In this document: positions 26,308 through 35,713 of the stretch, one piece after another
Numbering within the stretch: position 1 is the stretch's first letter
Layout: each line of letters opens with the position of its first letter
Assembly: GCF_900243745.1 (NCBI RefSeq)
Contig: NZ_LT984798.1
Span: 1,916,501-1,980,500, forward strand
Reading direction: 5' to 3'
DNA from: Desulfovibrio sp. G11
Lineage (GTDB): Bacteria > Desulfobacterota > Desulfovibrionia > Desulfovibrionales > Desulfovibrionaceae
DNA length: 64,000 nt
The notes under the pieces: generated by a model
What the model was told of the DNA's origin: nothing
What the model saw: the letters and a program-made list of their open reading frames with translations, nothing else
Databases searched by the model: none
Translations under genes and position numbers: made by a program

Positions 26308-26571
26308 ATGGCCTTCAAGAAAAAATTTGCCCCGCGCCGCAAGTTCTGCCGTTTCTGCGCAGACAAGGACCTGCCCCTGAACTACAAGCGCCCTGACATC
26401 CTGCGTGATTTCATCACCGAGCGCGGCAAGATCATTGCCCGCCGCATCACCGGTACCTGCGCGCATCACCAGCGCCTGCTGACCCGCGAAATCAAGCGCG
26501 CCCGTCAGATGGCCCTGCTCATTTACACCGCGACGCACGATTCCGGCGTCCAGAAAAAGAGCAGCATCTAA
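26308..26571 (+). CDS. rpsR: 30S ribosomal protein S18
   Basis: An 87-residue protein starting one base after the rpsF stop. It has CRFC near residue 14 and a later CAHH ([10 protein letters not shown]), so it is the cysteine-containing (zinc-binding type, C+) form of S18. Conserved [17 protein letters not shown] and RRITG are present. It joins S6 on the platform of the small subunit. Confidence 0.95.
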
Positions 26572-26581
26572 GGAGGCGCAC

Positions 26582-27088
26582 ATGAAACTGATACTTCGCG
26601 CCGACGTGGAAAATCTCGGCAGCCTTGGCGATGTGGTTGATGTCAAGCCCGGTTATGGCCGCAACTTTCTGCTGCCCCAGGGTCTGGCTATGGTGGCCTC
26701 GCAGGCCAACCTGAAAGTTTTTGAACAGGAACGCAAAAAACTGCAGGCCCATATGGATGCCCTGCGCGCTGAAGCCCAGGACATGCAGGCCCGTCTTGAA
26801 GCCCTTGACGTGGTTATCACCATGCACGTGGGCGACAACGACAAGCTGTACGGCTCCGTCACCACCACCATCATCGGCGACGCCATCGCGGCCCTTGGTG
26901 TGGATGTTGACCGCCGCCGCATTCTTATGGACGCTCCCATCCGCACCCTGGGCGAACACCCCGTGCGTGTGCGCCTGCACCCCAGCGTTATTGCGCTGGT
27001 GCCGGTGAAGGTTGTGTCCGACCATCAGTCCTTTGAAGAAGAGCCTGCTCCTGAAGCTCCCGCTGAAGAAGCTGAGGCCGCTGAATAG
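26582..27088 (+). CDS. rplI: 50S ribosomal protein L9
   Basis: A 168-residue protein. The N-terminal domain, MKLILRADVENLGSLGDV then VKPGYGRNFLLPQGLA, is followed by the long connecting helix and the C-terminal domain (LYGSVTTTIIGDAI, LGEHPVRVRLHPSV). It carries an acidic, Ala/Glu/Pro-rich tail of about 20 residues beyond the usual end. AAGGAGG precedes the start. Confidence 0.95.
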   Translation: MKLILRADVENLGSLGDVVDVKPGYGRNFLLPQGLAMVASQANLKVFEQERKKLQAHMDALRAEAQDMQARLEALDVVITMHVGDNDKLYGSVTTTIIGDAIAALGVDVDRRRILMDAPIRTLGEHPVRVRLHPSVIALVPVKVVSDHQSFEEEPAPEAPAEEAEAAE

Positions 27089-27096
27089 GGGATGTA

Positions 27097-28623
27097 GTGG
27101 TTTCCCACAGTGATCATGGCTCCGCCCCCGGCCCCGAGGCCGGGGGCGCGCCTTTTGGGCAGAACGGTGCTTCCGGGCGCGGCGGTCGTGGCGGCCAGTC
27201 GGGTCAAGGTTCGTTCAAGGCCCGGCAGGGCAGTGCCGCAGACAGGGCCGAGGCGGATCTTTTGCGCCGCGTGCCGCCCCACAGTGTGGAGGCGGAGCAG
27301 GCTGTGCTCGGTGGCGTGCTCATGCGTCCCCAGCTCATGCACGCCATTGTGGACCAACTGGCTGCCGAAGATTTTTATGTGCCGACCCATGCCACAATTT
27401 ACGGCGCCTTTCTTGAACTGTACCGCAAATCCGCTCCCATAGACCTGCTCTCCACAGCAGAAATGCTGAAAAGCCGCAACGCTCTGGAAGAAGCGGGCGG
27501 GGCCGTATACCTTGGCGACCTTGCCCAGGCCGTAGTCTCCGGTGCCAACGCCGAATATTATGCTACCATCGTGCGCGACAAGGCCCTGCAACGCGGTCTT
27601 ATCGAAGCATGCTCCGGCATCATCACCAACTGCTATGACGCCTCTCTTGAGGTGGGAACCCTGCTGGACGAATCCGAGCAGGCGGTTTTTGCCATTTCGC
27701 AGCGCACTTCCGGGCGCGATTTTACCCCCACCCGTGAACTGCTGGACAGGGTTTTTGACAACCTTTCCCGCCTGGCCGACGCCAAGGACGTAATCACCGG
27801 CGTCACCACCGGCTATACCCGGCTGGACAAGCTGACTGCCGGGCTTCAGCCTTCGGACCTCATCATTGTGGCGGCCCGCCCCAGTATGGGTAAAACGGCC
27901 TTCTCGATGTGCATGGCCCTGCACGCCGCCGTGCGCCAGAATGTTCCCGTGGCCGTCTTTTCGCTTGAAATGAGCAAGGAACAGCTCATGCAGCGCATGC
28001 TGGCCGTGTGGGGCAAGGTGGACCTTTCCAAGCTGCGCCGTCCGTCGCTGCTCACCGACGATGACTGGCAGCGCCTGTACGCCGCAGCCGACGTTGTGGC
28101 CCGCGCACCCATTTTTATTGACGATACCCCGGCTCTGACCACGCTGGAGTTGCGCGCCCGCGCCCGGCGGCTCAAGGCGGACAAGGGGCTTGGCATGGTG
28201 GTGGTTGACTACCTGCAGCTCATGCGCACCAGCCGCCGCACTGACTCGCGCGAACTGGAAATTTCAGATATTTCCCGTTCCCTTAAAGGGCTTGCCAAGG
28301 AAATGCATGTGCCTGTGGTGGCCCTTTCGCAGTTGAACAGAAAGGTGGAAGAGCGCAGCGATAAACGCCCCATGCTCTCCGACCTGCGCGAATCCGGCGC
28401 CATTGAGCAGGATGCGGACGTTATCATGTTTGTCTACCGGGACGACGTCTATAAATTCGTCAAACCCGCCGAGCGCCCTCCCCAGGGCGTGGCCGAAATC
28501 ATTATCGGCAAGCAGCGTAACGGGCCTGTGGGGGTGGCAGAGCTTATGTACATGTCGCCTTACACATCTTTTGAAGACATGGCTCCGGACTGGTCGCCGC
28601 CGCCTTCTGAAAGCGGTTCATAG
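27097..28623 (+). CDS. dnaB: Replicative DNA helicase
   Basis: A 508-residue hexameric helicase. After a Gly/Arg/Gln-rich N-terminal extension of about 50 residues, the N-terminal DnaB domain begins at RVPPHSVEAEQAVLGG. The helicase domain has Walker A ARPSMGKTA, VFSLEMSKEQL, Walker B VVVDYLQLM and ALSQLNRKVEER, with the arginine-finger block and IIGKQRNGP near the end. Start is GTG 27097, 8 bases after rplI. No intein is present. The unusual N-terminal extension is probably disordered. Confidence 0.95.
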   Translation: MVSHSDHGSAPGPEAGGAPFGQNGASGRGGRGGQSGQGSFKARQGSAADRAEADLLRRVPPHSVEAEQAVLGGVLMRPQLMHAIVDQLAAEDFYVPTHATIYGAFLELYRKSAPIDLLSTAEMLKSRNALEEAGGAVYLGDLAQAVVSGANAEYYATIVRDKALQRGLIEACSGIITNCYDASLEVGTLLDESEQAVFAISQRTSGRDFTPTRELLDRVFDNLSRLADAKDVITGVTTGYTRLDKLTAGLQPSDLIIVAARPSMGKTAFSMCMALHAAVRQNVPVAVFSLEMSKEQLMQRMLAVWGKVDLSKLRRPSLLTDDDWQRLYAAADVVARAPIFIDDTPALTTLELRARARRLKADKGLGMVVVDYLQLMRTSRRTDSRELEISDISRSLKGLAKEMHVPVVALSQLNRKVEERSDKRPMLSDLRESGAIEQDADVIMFVYRDDVYKFVKPAERPPQGVAEIIIGKQRNGPVGVAELMYMSPYTSFEDMAPDWSPPPSESGS

Positions 28624-28635
28624 TCGTTCCCGCAG

Positions 28636-28664
28636 CAGCGTGCCCTCCGGCACGCTGTTTTTTT
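28636..28664 (+). terminator. Rho-independent terminator of the rpsF-dnaB operon
   Basis: CAGCGTGCC (28636-28644) pairs with GGCACGCTG (28649-28657), loop CTCC, followed by seven T. Confidence 0.9.
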
Positions 28665-28669
28665 GTCTT

Positions 28670-29682
28670 TCACTGGTCTTCTCAGCCCTCGCACTGTTTC
28701 AGGCCTTTCGTGCCAAATCATGAGAACTCCCAGCCAGGTCAGGGGCACGATACCTTGAGCGGCCCCATGCCGCACAGCTGCAGCCACGTGGGCGTCCCCA
28801 GGGGGATGTGACCGCCCCATCATCCGCGTCGCGACGGACTGTTGCAGGCGGAACACAGAGTCCCTGCGCATATCGAAACATCCACGATGGGCATACGTAA
28901 GGGGCCACCCGCGCATCCGGTACAGCGCAGGGCATTCCCCAACGCTTCGGCTCGGCGGTGGTTTCAGTGCTCTGCGTGTTTCACGGCGGGCGCTGTTGCG
29001 CCGCCACCCTGCGATGGAGAAGAAATATATGCAACAGCCAGCCCGTGCAGGGGCCTTTGATGCACCGCCCTTTTTATCCGCAGGTGTATGTACACGTGAC
29101 GCAGTCGGGTAAATAGTTCTGTAAATGTTCGCCGTTTTTTTAGGTTAGATAAAAAATATCCATTTTTTCGTGCATACGATATCCTATAATGAAAACGGAA
29201 AATACAGCGGTTTTTTACGTTGTTGGACCTGGCAATGGCATTGTTTTTGTTTTTATCCGACGTTGATTGCGCATATTTTCACACGTAAGACCTTTATTTT
29301 TATATCTGTTGTACGGACGTATAACATGATTGTGTGGTCAAACAGTCCGCATCTTCACTGCACAAGAGCCTGCCTGTCCCATGTAAATGCTCTGATTTTG
29401 ATGCACCGTCTCTTTGCTGTGCAGATGGATGGCTGGTGATATGCTGGCGCTGTAGGCATATAACATTTTGAAGGTATTGAACATCTTTTGATTAAAACAT
29501 CCAGTTATTTCATTGCGTCACATGTTTTTATCACGCAAAAAGCGCGCAATGCCAACTTTTTTTAGTACTTTCGTTGACAAGCTCGTCAAAGCGTGTTTCT
29601 GTGATTTGCATGGGCCGCGTACCGGTAATACGTTTTATCGGGTGTAAGCGCGGGAAGATTGTTTTTTTTGAGAGGGTGTTTC
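28670..29682. other. 1-kb gene-free region with an AT-rich half
   Basis: Between dnaB and the RRM gene no convincing ORF is seen. From about 29,090 to 29,580 the base composition turns markedly AT-rich with many T runs, unlike the GC-rich surroundings; the left half is GC-rich with short stems. It may hold a long promoter/leader for the RRM gene, or a decayed insertion. No transposase, repeat ends or tRNA is visible. Confidence 0.4.
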
Positions 29683-29949
29683 ATGTCCAAGTCCATCTAT
29701 GTCGGGAACCTTCCCTGGTCTGCTACGGAAGAACAGGTTCAGGATCTTTTTGCCGAATACGGCAACGTTCTGTCTGTGAAACTTGTCAGCGACAGGGATA
29801 CCGGCCGTGCCCGCGGCTTCGGCTTTGTGGAAATGGAAGACGGCGAAGCCGACTCCGCCATTGAAGCTCTTGACAACTTCAGCTTCGGCGGTCGCACGCT
29901 TCGCGTCAACGAAGCCAAACCCAGGGCTCCTCGTCAGCCCCGCTACTAG
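29683..29949 (+). CDS. RRM-domain RNA-binding protein
   Basis: An 88-residue single RNA-recognition-motif protein. RNP2 is IYVGNL at residues 4-9 and RNP1 is RGFGFVEM in the third strand (about residues 44-51); ALDNFSFGGRTLRVNEAKPR completes the fold. The short basic tail RAPRQPRY is typical of bacterial cold-inducible Rbp proteins. ATG 29683 follows GAGAGGG. Probably binds single-stranded RNA; targets unknown. The long upstream AT-rich region and its own terminator make it a single-gene unit. Confidence 0.9.
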   Translation: MSKSIYVGNLPWSATEEQVQDLFAEYGNVLSVKLVSDRDTGRARGFGFVEMEDGEADSAIEALDNFSFGGRTLRVNEAKPRAPRQPRY

Positions 29950-29965
29950 GGTTCAGCAGCAACAT

Positions 29966-29994
29966 AACGCCCCTCGCTTTTTGGGGCGTTTTTT
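29966..29994 (+). terminator. Rho-independent terminator of the RRM gene
   Basis: AACGCCCC (29966-29973) pairs with GGGGCGTT (29983-29990), followed by a T run; 17 bases after the stop codon. Confidence 0.9.
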
Positions 29995-30728
29995 GTTCGT
30001 TGCGTTTTTAACCCCGCACAGGCACTGCGCCTTGTGGCGTAAAAACGGCGGTGCGGCACAGTTTATTTGACTGTGGCGGGCAGGCAACTCCCTGAACGGT
30101 GTGCCCCTTCACGGGTTTAGCCAGCCCGCTCCACATGAGCGCAGGCAGCCAGAGCTACCTGCGCTTGCGTTTTCGTGCTGTTTGTCTTGAAGCGCCCTGA
30201 CAGTTACACGCGCTGTCTGTCCAAAAGACGCAGCGCGCTTCAGACAGCCGAAGCACTTCAGACAGCCCCAGCATTGCCTTTTTCCGGCAGCTACTGCGCG
30301 GCGCAGTGCAGGTTTTGAGTGTTTGCCTTCGCAAGGCTGGCTGCGTTTGCACTGCCCGCCTGTCCGCTTGTCCGCCCGCGCGACAGGGGTAGCACAACAC
30401 GGTTTGCTGCTGTCCTTTCCTTCCATTCTCCGTTTCCCTCTCTTGCTTGTCTTTTGCCCCTTGCCGTCTTTTGGCCTGCCTGCGCCGAAGTGTCTGCCGC
30501 TTTTCGTTGCGGGACAGTCCGCCCGTATGGTCCGGGCTGTGGCGCGATACCCCTGCCGGGTTTCACCGGAAAAATATTTTGCGGCCAGGCGGCTTTTGCC
30601 AGCCATTTCTTTATCCGGCCAGCCTTGCCGAGCGCTGTAATTTTTGCAATGATGACCATGACGCTTCTGCCGGATACACAGACCACTATCCACAACTTGC
30701 CCGGCGCAACAATCCTTGAGGAGGCAGC
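29995..30728. other. 730-base gene-free region
   Basis: No convincing coding pattern on either strand. It contains a repeated CTTCAGACAGCC (near 30238 and 30259), an inverted GCTGTCTG/CAGACAGC pair (about 30211 and 30242), and a pyrimidine-rich stretch near 30,410-30,480. ORFs on the minus strand here lack ribosome binding sites and family features. Confidence 0.4.
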
Positions 30729-31283
30729 ATGCTCAACCCCAACCAATGTGTGCTTTACAGCGGCGGCGCCGCCGGTACAGAACAGTTCTTCGGCGCTCTG
30801 GCTGAAAGCTGGGGCATGGAGGAAGTGAATTACAGTTTTGAGGGGCATCAGATGGAGCGCACCCGTGGGGTGCGTGTTCTTACGTCTGAAGAGCTGGCCC
30901 TTAAAGATGTGAGTCTTACTTATGTGTCGCGCCTCATGAGCCGTGAGTACACGCGCGCCCCCCTGTTTCGCAAGGTGCTGCAGTCCATCTGCTGGCAGGT
31001 CAGCAGTGGCGACCAGATCATAGTGGTCGGAGCCATCCAGCCCGACGGCACGGTCAAGGGCGGCACGGGCTGGGGGGCGGAATTCGCCAAAATATGCAAC
31101 AAACCCCTGCTGGTTTTTGATCAGGCTAAAAACGCCTGGTTTGACTGGCGTAAAGATAAATGGGTGCAGGTGGAAAATCCCGCCATTGAGCAGGCCCATT
31201 TTGCTGCGACGGGTACGCGCTTTCTTGAAGATAACGGCCGCGTAGCCATTCAGAATCTGTTTGCCCGTTCGTTTACGCGCTGA
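30729..31283 (+). CDS. Hypothetical protein, SLOG-like Rossmann fold
   Basis: A 184-residue protein with GAGGAGG 5 bases before ATG 30729. The opening VLYSGGAAGTEQFFGALAES and later SGDQIIVVGAIQPDG, GGTGWGAEFAKICNKPLLVF resemble SLOG/YpsA-type Rossmann domains that bind nucleotide-derived ligands. The glycine motif SGGAAGTE replaces the commoner SGGAxGAD. No membrane segment. It precedes the siroheme decarboxylase gene by 130 bases. Fold guess moderate, function unknown. Confidence 0.6.
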   Translation: MLNPNQCVLYSGGAAGTEQFFGALAESWGMEEVNYSFEGHQMERTRGVRVLTSEELALKDVSLTYVSRLMSREYTRAPLFRKVLQSICWQVSSGDQIIVVGAIQPDGTVKGGTGWGAEFAKICNKPLLVFDQAKNAWFDWRKDKWVQVENPAIEQAHFAATGTRFLEDNGRVAIQNLFARSFTR

Positions 31284-31303
31284 TAATGCGGTTTTTTATC
31301 CCG

Positions 31304-31321
31304 GCCCGGGGCGTTCCCCGG
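31304..31321. other. GC hairpin between SLOG-like gene and siroheme decarboxylase gene
   Basis: CCCGGGG (31304-31310) and CCCCGGG (31315-31321) with loop CGTT, followed by a second small stem CATGCC/GGCATG. No T tail, so it is probably not a strong terminator. Confidence 0.35.
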
Positions 31322-31412
31322 GCTGGGCTTCCGGCCTGCGCCATGCCTTGGGGCATGGCCGCTTGCCGCGTGCTGTTGCCCGCGGCATCTTCTTTGTCTA
31401 TTCGGAGAACCC

Positions 31413-31892
31413 ATGAGCCATCAATTCAGCCCAGAGGAACAAGCCGTTCTGCGCATTGTGCAGGCCAACCTGCCCGACAGCCTGACCCCCTATGCCGATC
31501 TGGCAGAGCAGGCGGGCATGACAGAAGCGCAGGTGCTTGAACTGCTTGGCCGCCTCAAGGCGTCCGGGGCCATCCGTCGCTTCGGGGCGAGCATCAAGCA
31601 CCAGAAAACAGGTTGGACCCACAACGCCATGGTCGCGTGGAAGGTCACGCCCGACCAGGTGGACGATTGCGGCCGCAAGGCGGCAGAGCACAGCCATATT
31701 TCGCACGTCTATTATCGCCCCAGCTCCGCCCCTGACTGGCCCTACGAGATGTACACCATGATACACGGCCGCAGCGAGGCTGAATGCCTGGGCGTTGTTG
31801 AGGACGTCAAGCGCACGACTTCCCTGAAAGAGCACGCCATCCTGCGCAGCCTCAAGGAACTGAAAAAAACTTCCATGACTTATTTTACCTAG
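31413..31892 (+). CDS. Siroheme decarboxylase subunit (AhbA/AhbB family)
   Basis: A 159-residue Lrp/AsnC-like protein. N-terminal winged helix ([33 protein letters not shown] is split here as [18 protein letters not shown] and [15 protein letters not shown]), C-terminal RAM-like domain with [15 protein letters not shown]. In sulfate reducers such proteins are not regulators but AhbA/AhbB, which decarboxylate siroheme to 12,18-didecarboxysiroheme in the alternative haem pathway. Its position before hemL supports this. Which subunit it is cannot be decided here; the partner gene is not in this window. CGGAG precedes ATG. Confidence 0.8.
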
Positions 31893-32031
31893 CATTTTGT
31901 TGCTGAAAATATTCATCAAAAATGAAATAGCGCCCCTGTTCACAGCGCGACGGCATTTACGGCCCGCGCAGGCGGGCAACATTGGCCGCCACGGAGCAGC
32001 CGCAAGCACAAAATGTTATAAAGGAGCCAGA

Positions 32032-33303
32032 ATGGACACTGTTTCGCGCCAGCTTTTTGAAAAAGCCCAGGCTGTCATACCCGGTGGCGTCAACAGCCCC
32101 GTGCGTGCCTGCCACAATGTGGACAGCCAGCCTCTGTTTATTGCCGAGGCACACGGCTGTCATCTTACGGATGTGGACGGGCGGCAGTACATTGACTTTG
32201 TGCTTTCCTGGGGTCCTATGATTCTTGGGCATGACGAACCTTCCGTCACGCGTGCCGTTTGCGATGCCGCCCATCGCGGCACCAGTTACGGCGCCCCCTG
32301 CCCTGATGAGGTGCTGCTGGCCGAGGCCGTGGTGGCCGCCATGCCCAGCCTTGAGATGGTGCGTATGGTCAACTCGGGCACCGAGGCCACCATGAGCGCC
32401 CTGCGCCTGGCTCGCGCCGCCACCCGGCGTGACAAGGTTCTCAAATTTGTGGGCTGCTATCACGGACATGCCGATCCTTTTCTGGCTGCCGCCGGTTCGG
32501 GACTTGCCACGTTTTCCATCCCCGGCACGCCGGGCGTACCCGCCGCCGTGGTGGCGGATACCCTGCTTGCCCCGTATAACGATCTGGAAGCCGTCAAGGA
32601 ATGCTTTGCCCGTCACGGCGAAAGCATTGCCGCCATTATTGTGGAGCCTGTGGCGGCCAATATGGGCCTTGTGCTGCCCAAGCCCGGCTTTCTTGAAGGT
32701 TTGCGCGCCATATGCGACCAGTATGAAAGCCTGCTTATCTTTGACGAGGTCATCACGGGCTTTCGCGCGGCCTTCGGCGGGGCGCAGGCGCGCTTCAAGG
32801 TCGACCCCGACCTCACCACCTTCGGCAAGATCATCGGTGGCGGCCTGCCTGTGGGAGCCTTTGGCGGCAAACGCCGCTACATGGAACTGATCGCTCCCCG
32901 GGGCGGCGTGTACCAGGCGGGGACCCTTTCGGGCAATCCGCTGGCCATGGCTGCCGGCCTTGCCACACTGGGCATTCTCAGAAAGGCAGACTATGACGGC
33001 CTTGAAAACCGTACCCGCGCTTTTGCCTACAGCATGCGCGACATCATTGCCGCCAAGGGCGTACCACTGCAGATGCCCACGCTGGCTTCCATGTTCTGCC
33101 CCTATTTCAGCGAACATGAAGTGACGGACTTTGCCGATGCGCAAAAGTGCGACCAAAAGCTCTTTACAAGTTTTTACAAGCAGATGCGCGCTCAGGGTAT
33201 CTACCTTGCACCTTCGGGTTATGAGACCGGCATGGTTTCTTTCGCCCACACGGATGAAGACTTCAACCGCGCCCTGGATGCGGCCCGCAAGGTGATGTTC
33301 TAG
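32032..33303 (+). CDS. hemL: Glutamate-1-semialdehyde 2,1-aminomutase
   Basis: A 423-residue PLP enzyme forming 5-aminolevulinate from glutamate-1-semialdehyde (C5 pathway). It has [45 protein letters not shown] and the PLP lysine K266 in [17 protein letters not shown] 32032 follows AAGGAG; the frame is open further upstream without similarity. It feeds the tetrapyrrole pathway together with the siroheme decarboxylase subunit upstream and cbiG/cobJ downstream. Confidence 0.95.
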   Translation: MDTVSRQLFEKAQAVIPGGVNSPVRACHNVDSQPLFIAEAHGCHLTDVDGRQYIDFVLSWGPMILGHDEPSVTRAVCDAAHRGTSYGAPCPDEVLLAEAVVAAMPSLEMVRMVNSGTEATMSALRLARAATRRDKVLKFVGCYHGHADPFLAAAGSGLATFSIPGTPGVPAAVVADTLLAPYNDLEAVKECFARHGESIAAIIVEPVAANMGLVLPKPGFLEGLRAICDQYESLLIFDEVITGFRAAFGGAQARFKVDPDLTTFGKIIGGGLPVGAFGGKRRYMELIAPRGGVYQAGTLSGNPLAMAAGLATLGILRKADYDGLENRTRAFAYSMRDIIAAKGVPLQMPTLASMFCPYFSEHEVTDFADAQKCDQKLFTSFYKQMRAQGIYLAPSGYETGMVSFAHTDEDFNRALDAARKVMF

Positions 33304-33355
33304 GGTCTGCTTTTATATGGCCGCTTTGCACAGAGCCGCTGTATACGGATAGGAA

Positions 33356-33419
33356 AAATGGGGTTTTGGCAACAGGAGGGTGCGCGTATGCATTCACCTG
33401 AAGGCAAAACCCCATTTTG
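33356..33419 (+). repeat. 14-bp inverted repeat between hemL and cbiG
   Basis: AAAATGGGGTTTTG (33356-33369) and CAAAACCCCATTTT (33406-33419) are perfect complements around a 36-base loop that contains an AGGAGGG site and an ATG (33388). It may be a terminator, or a structure hiding a ribosome binding site. No cobalamin riboswitch box was recognised. Confidence 0.55.
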
Positions 33420-33569
33420 TCGCAGGCTTTTGCGCACACTCTGCTGTCAGAAGGGCTTTAAAAAACCTGCGGCAGTGCTTTTGCATGATTCTGTGGATTT
33501 ATATTTAATTCACATAGTTCTTTATTCTTTTTTCAGGCCACGCGCGGCGAAAGGCCGCCGGAGGTTTGC

Positions 33570-34844
33570 TTGCATCCTGTTTTTGAAAAAGATTCTCTGG
33601 CCTGTTATGCCCTGAGCCTTTCCGCACTGCCCCTTGCCCGGCGGCTCAAGGCTCTGCTTGCAAGCCAGCCCTGGACTGCGCCGGGGGACGGCCGTCTGGA
33701 GCATTGCCGTATTTTTACGCCGCAACGCTTTTGCCCGCCCGATGCGCAGCCTTTTACGAGGCTTGGCGACTTTCTTTCCACCGCCTACCGGCAGCACGGC
33801 GCGCATATCTTCATCGGGGCTGCCGGTATTGCCGTGCGCGCCCTGGCCCCTCTGCTGACGCACAAAAGTCAGGATCCGCCGGTTCTTGTGCTGGACGCCG
33901 CCGGCAACTACGTCATCAGTCTGATTTCCGGTCACTGGGGTGGGGGCAACCATCTGGCCCGCCATGTGGCGCTTCTGTTGCGGGGCACTCCCGTCATCAC
34001 TACAGCGTCCGATGTTTCTATAGAAGAGGGGAGCCTTTCCGTAACAGGGCACGGGCATGCAGAAGCAGAAGCGGCAGGGGGGGCTTTACCTGCGGGCCAC
34101 GCCCTGGCTCTGGATCTGCTGTTGCGTGAGGCTGGGCTGCGCATTGTAGACTGGGGCCAGTTACCGCGCGCACAGGCGGCCCTGCTGGAAGGCGAAAGCC
34201 TGCAGGTCTGGAATCCCTGCGGGGCTGTGCCCGCGCATCCCGCGCTGCAGGCCTTGCCCTGCCGTGATGAAAGCGTTGTTCCGCCCCTGTCGCTGCTGGC
34301 CGGAAAGCGTGAAGCCGACGCTCCGCCCCTTTTGGCCGCGCACTGGCGGCGGCTTTCCCCTTGTGAAGGCCTCATGCGTGTGGCTGTACCGCGTCTGTAT
34401 GTGGGGCTTGGCTGCCGCAAAGGCCTTTCGCTGGGTGCTGCGCTCGAGGCTTTTGAAGAGCTTTTTGCAACGCACGATCTTGAGATGCAGGCCGTGGCCG
34501 CTCTGGGCACGGTGACGGAAAAATTGCAGGAACCCGCCCTGCAGGAACTTGCCTTTCGTCTTGGCGTGCCGCTCAAGGGATTTGACGCTGCCCGTTTGGC
34601 CCGTTGTCCGGTGCCGCACCCATCAGCAGCGGCAGGGCGGCGTTTCGGGCTGCCCCCTTTCAGCGTGTGCGAGGCCGCGGCCCTGCTGGCGGCCCGTAAG
34701 GATTCGGGCTGCAGCGAGGCCCGCCTGCTGTTGCCCAAAACCATTTTTCAGTCGCAGTTGACCGTAGCTGTGGCCCTGGCCCTCGAGCAGGAGCCGGACA
34801 AGGCCGCAAACGGTGAAAACAACAAAAAAGAAGAACAGATATGA
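33570..34844 (+). CDS. cbiG: Cobalt-precorrin-5A hydrolase
   Basis: A 424-residue anaerobic cobalamin-pathway enzyme that opens the delta-lactone ring of cobalt-precorrin-5A, releasing acetaldehyde. N-terminal domain includes IFIGAAGIAVRALAPLL and SLISGHWGGGNHLARHVA; the C-terminal CbiG domain has YVGLGCRKGLSLGAALEAF and LGTVTEKLQEPALQELA. Start is TTG 33570 with GGAGG upstream. It overlaps cobJ by four bases (ATGA), so the two are translationally coupled. Confidence 0.9.
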   Translation: MHPVFEKDSLACYALSLSALPLARRLKALLASQPWTAPGDGRLEHCRIFTPQRFCPPDAQPFTRLGDFLSTAYRQHGAHIFIGAAGIAVRALAPLLTHKSQDPPVLVLDAAGNYVISLISGHWGGGNHLARHVALLLRGTPVITTASDVSIEEGSLSVTGHGHAEAEAAGGALPAGHALALDLLLREAGLRIVDWGQLPRAQAALLEGESLQVWNPCGAVPAHPALQALPCRDESVVPPLSLLAGKREADAPPLLAAHWRRLSPCEGLMRVAVPRLYVGLGCRKGLSLGAALEAFEELFATHDLEMQAVAALGTVTEKLQEPALQELAFRLGVPLKGFDAARLARCPVPHPSAAAGRRFGLPPFSVCEAAALLAARKDSGCSEARLLLPKTIFQSQLTVAVALALEQEPDKAANGENNKKEEQI

Positions 34845-35602
34845 CGCAAGCCGCCAGTCTTCATGTTGTCGGCCTTGGCCCCGGCGACGCTCAATGCCTC
34901 ACGCCGCAGGCCCGCGCAGTGCTGGCCCAGGCCAGTTGTGTGGTGGGCTATCACCTGTACATGGATATGGTTCCCCCCGAATTGCTGGAGGGCAAAGAGC
35001 TGATAAGCACCGGCATGCGCCACGAAACAGAGCGCTGCGCGGCCGCTGTGGATGCGGCCCTGGCCGGTCGGCCCACGGCCCTTGTCTGCTCGGGCGACCC
35101 CGGTATCTACGCCATGGCGGGCCTTGCCCTGGAAATACTTGAACTGCGAGGCCTGGCCGATACGGTCCCCTTTGGTGTGGTTCCGGGCGTTCCCGCGGTA
35201 TGCGCGGCTGCGGCTCTGCTGGGCGCACCCCTGACGCATGATTTTGCCTGCGTGAGCCTGAGCGATCTGCTGACGCCGTGGGAAACCATTGTTAAAAGGC
35301 TTACCGCGGCTCTGGAGGCGGATTTTGTGTGCGTTATCTACAATCCGCGCTCCAGGGGGCGCCCCGGCCATCTGGACCATGCGCTGGAACTGGCCCGCCG
35401 TTTTCGCGCGGGGGAATGCCCTGTGGGGCTGGTGCGGCAGGCATACAGGCCTGGACAGAGTGTGAGCGTGCACAGACTGGATGCCTTTGATGCCGCACAG
35501 GTGGATATGCTTTCTTTGCTGATTATCGGCAACAATGAAAGCAGATCTGTTGGGTCGTATATGCTTACACCCAGGGGATATGCACGTAAAAGACGTTTAT
35601 GA
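34841..35602 (+). CDS. cobJ: Precorrin-3B C17-methyltransferase (CbiH/CobJ)
   Basis: A 253-residue SAM-dependent tetrapyrrole methylase. LHVVGLGPGDAQCLTPQA, LVCSGDPGIYAMAGLALE, VPGVPAVCAAAALLGAPL, VIYNPRSRGRP and IGNNESRSVG are family signatures. It methylates C17 with ring contraction in corrin synthesis; as the organism is an anaerobe and the partner is CbiG, it acts on the cobalt intermediate (CbiH role). Overlaps cbiG by four bases. Confidence 0.92.
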   Translation: MTQAASLHVVGLGPGDAQCLTPQARAVLAQASCVVGYHLYMDMVPPELLEGKELISTGMRHETERCAAAVDAALAGRPTALVCSGDPGIYAMAGLALEILELRGLADTVPFGVVPGVPAVCAAAALLGAPLTHDFACVSLSDLLTPWETIVKRLTAALEADFVCVIYNPRSRGRPGHLDHALELARRFRAGECPVGLVRQAYRPGQSVSVHRLDAFDAAQVDMLSLLIIGNNESRSVGSYMLTPRGYARKRRL

Positions 35603-35713
35603 CAGTGTAAATGACTTGAAAATGTGTTTCGGGCTTCCCATTGACACGTTGCCATGCTGGCCGTAAGCTTGCAAAAATTCTCATGTGTTGTTTTTTTACC
35701 TTGGAGGACCGCT

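Noticed and set aside
29170..29439. An 89-codon plus-strand ORF in the AT-rich island
   Set aside because: No ribosome binding site, odd Trp/His/Cys/Phe-rich composition and no domain; likely chance.
30109..31199. Minus-strand ORFs between the RRM gene and the SLOG-like gene
   Set aside because: Composition rich in Lys/Arg/Cys without family motifs, no ribosome binding site, and the longest one lies opposite a better-supported gene.
33388..33615. A 75-codon ORF with a strong ribosome binding site between hemL and cbiG
   Set aside because: It overlaps the start of cbiG in another frame and has no recognisable sequence features, so it is not listed as a gene; its leader is discussed as a finding.
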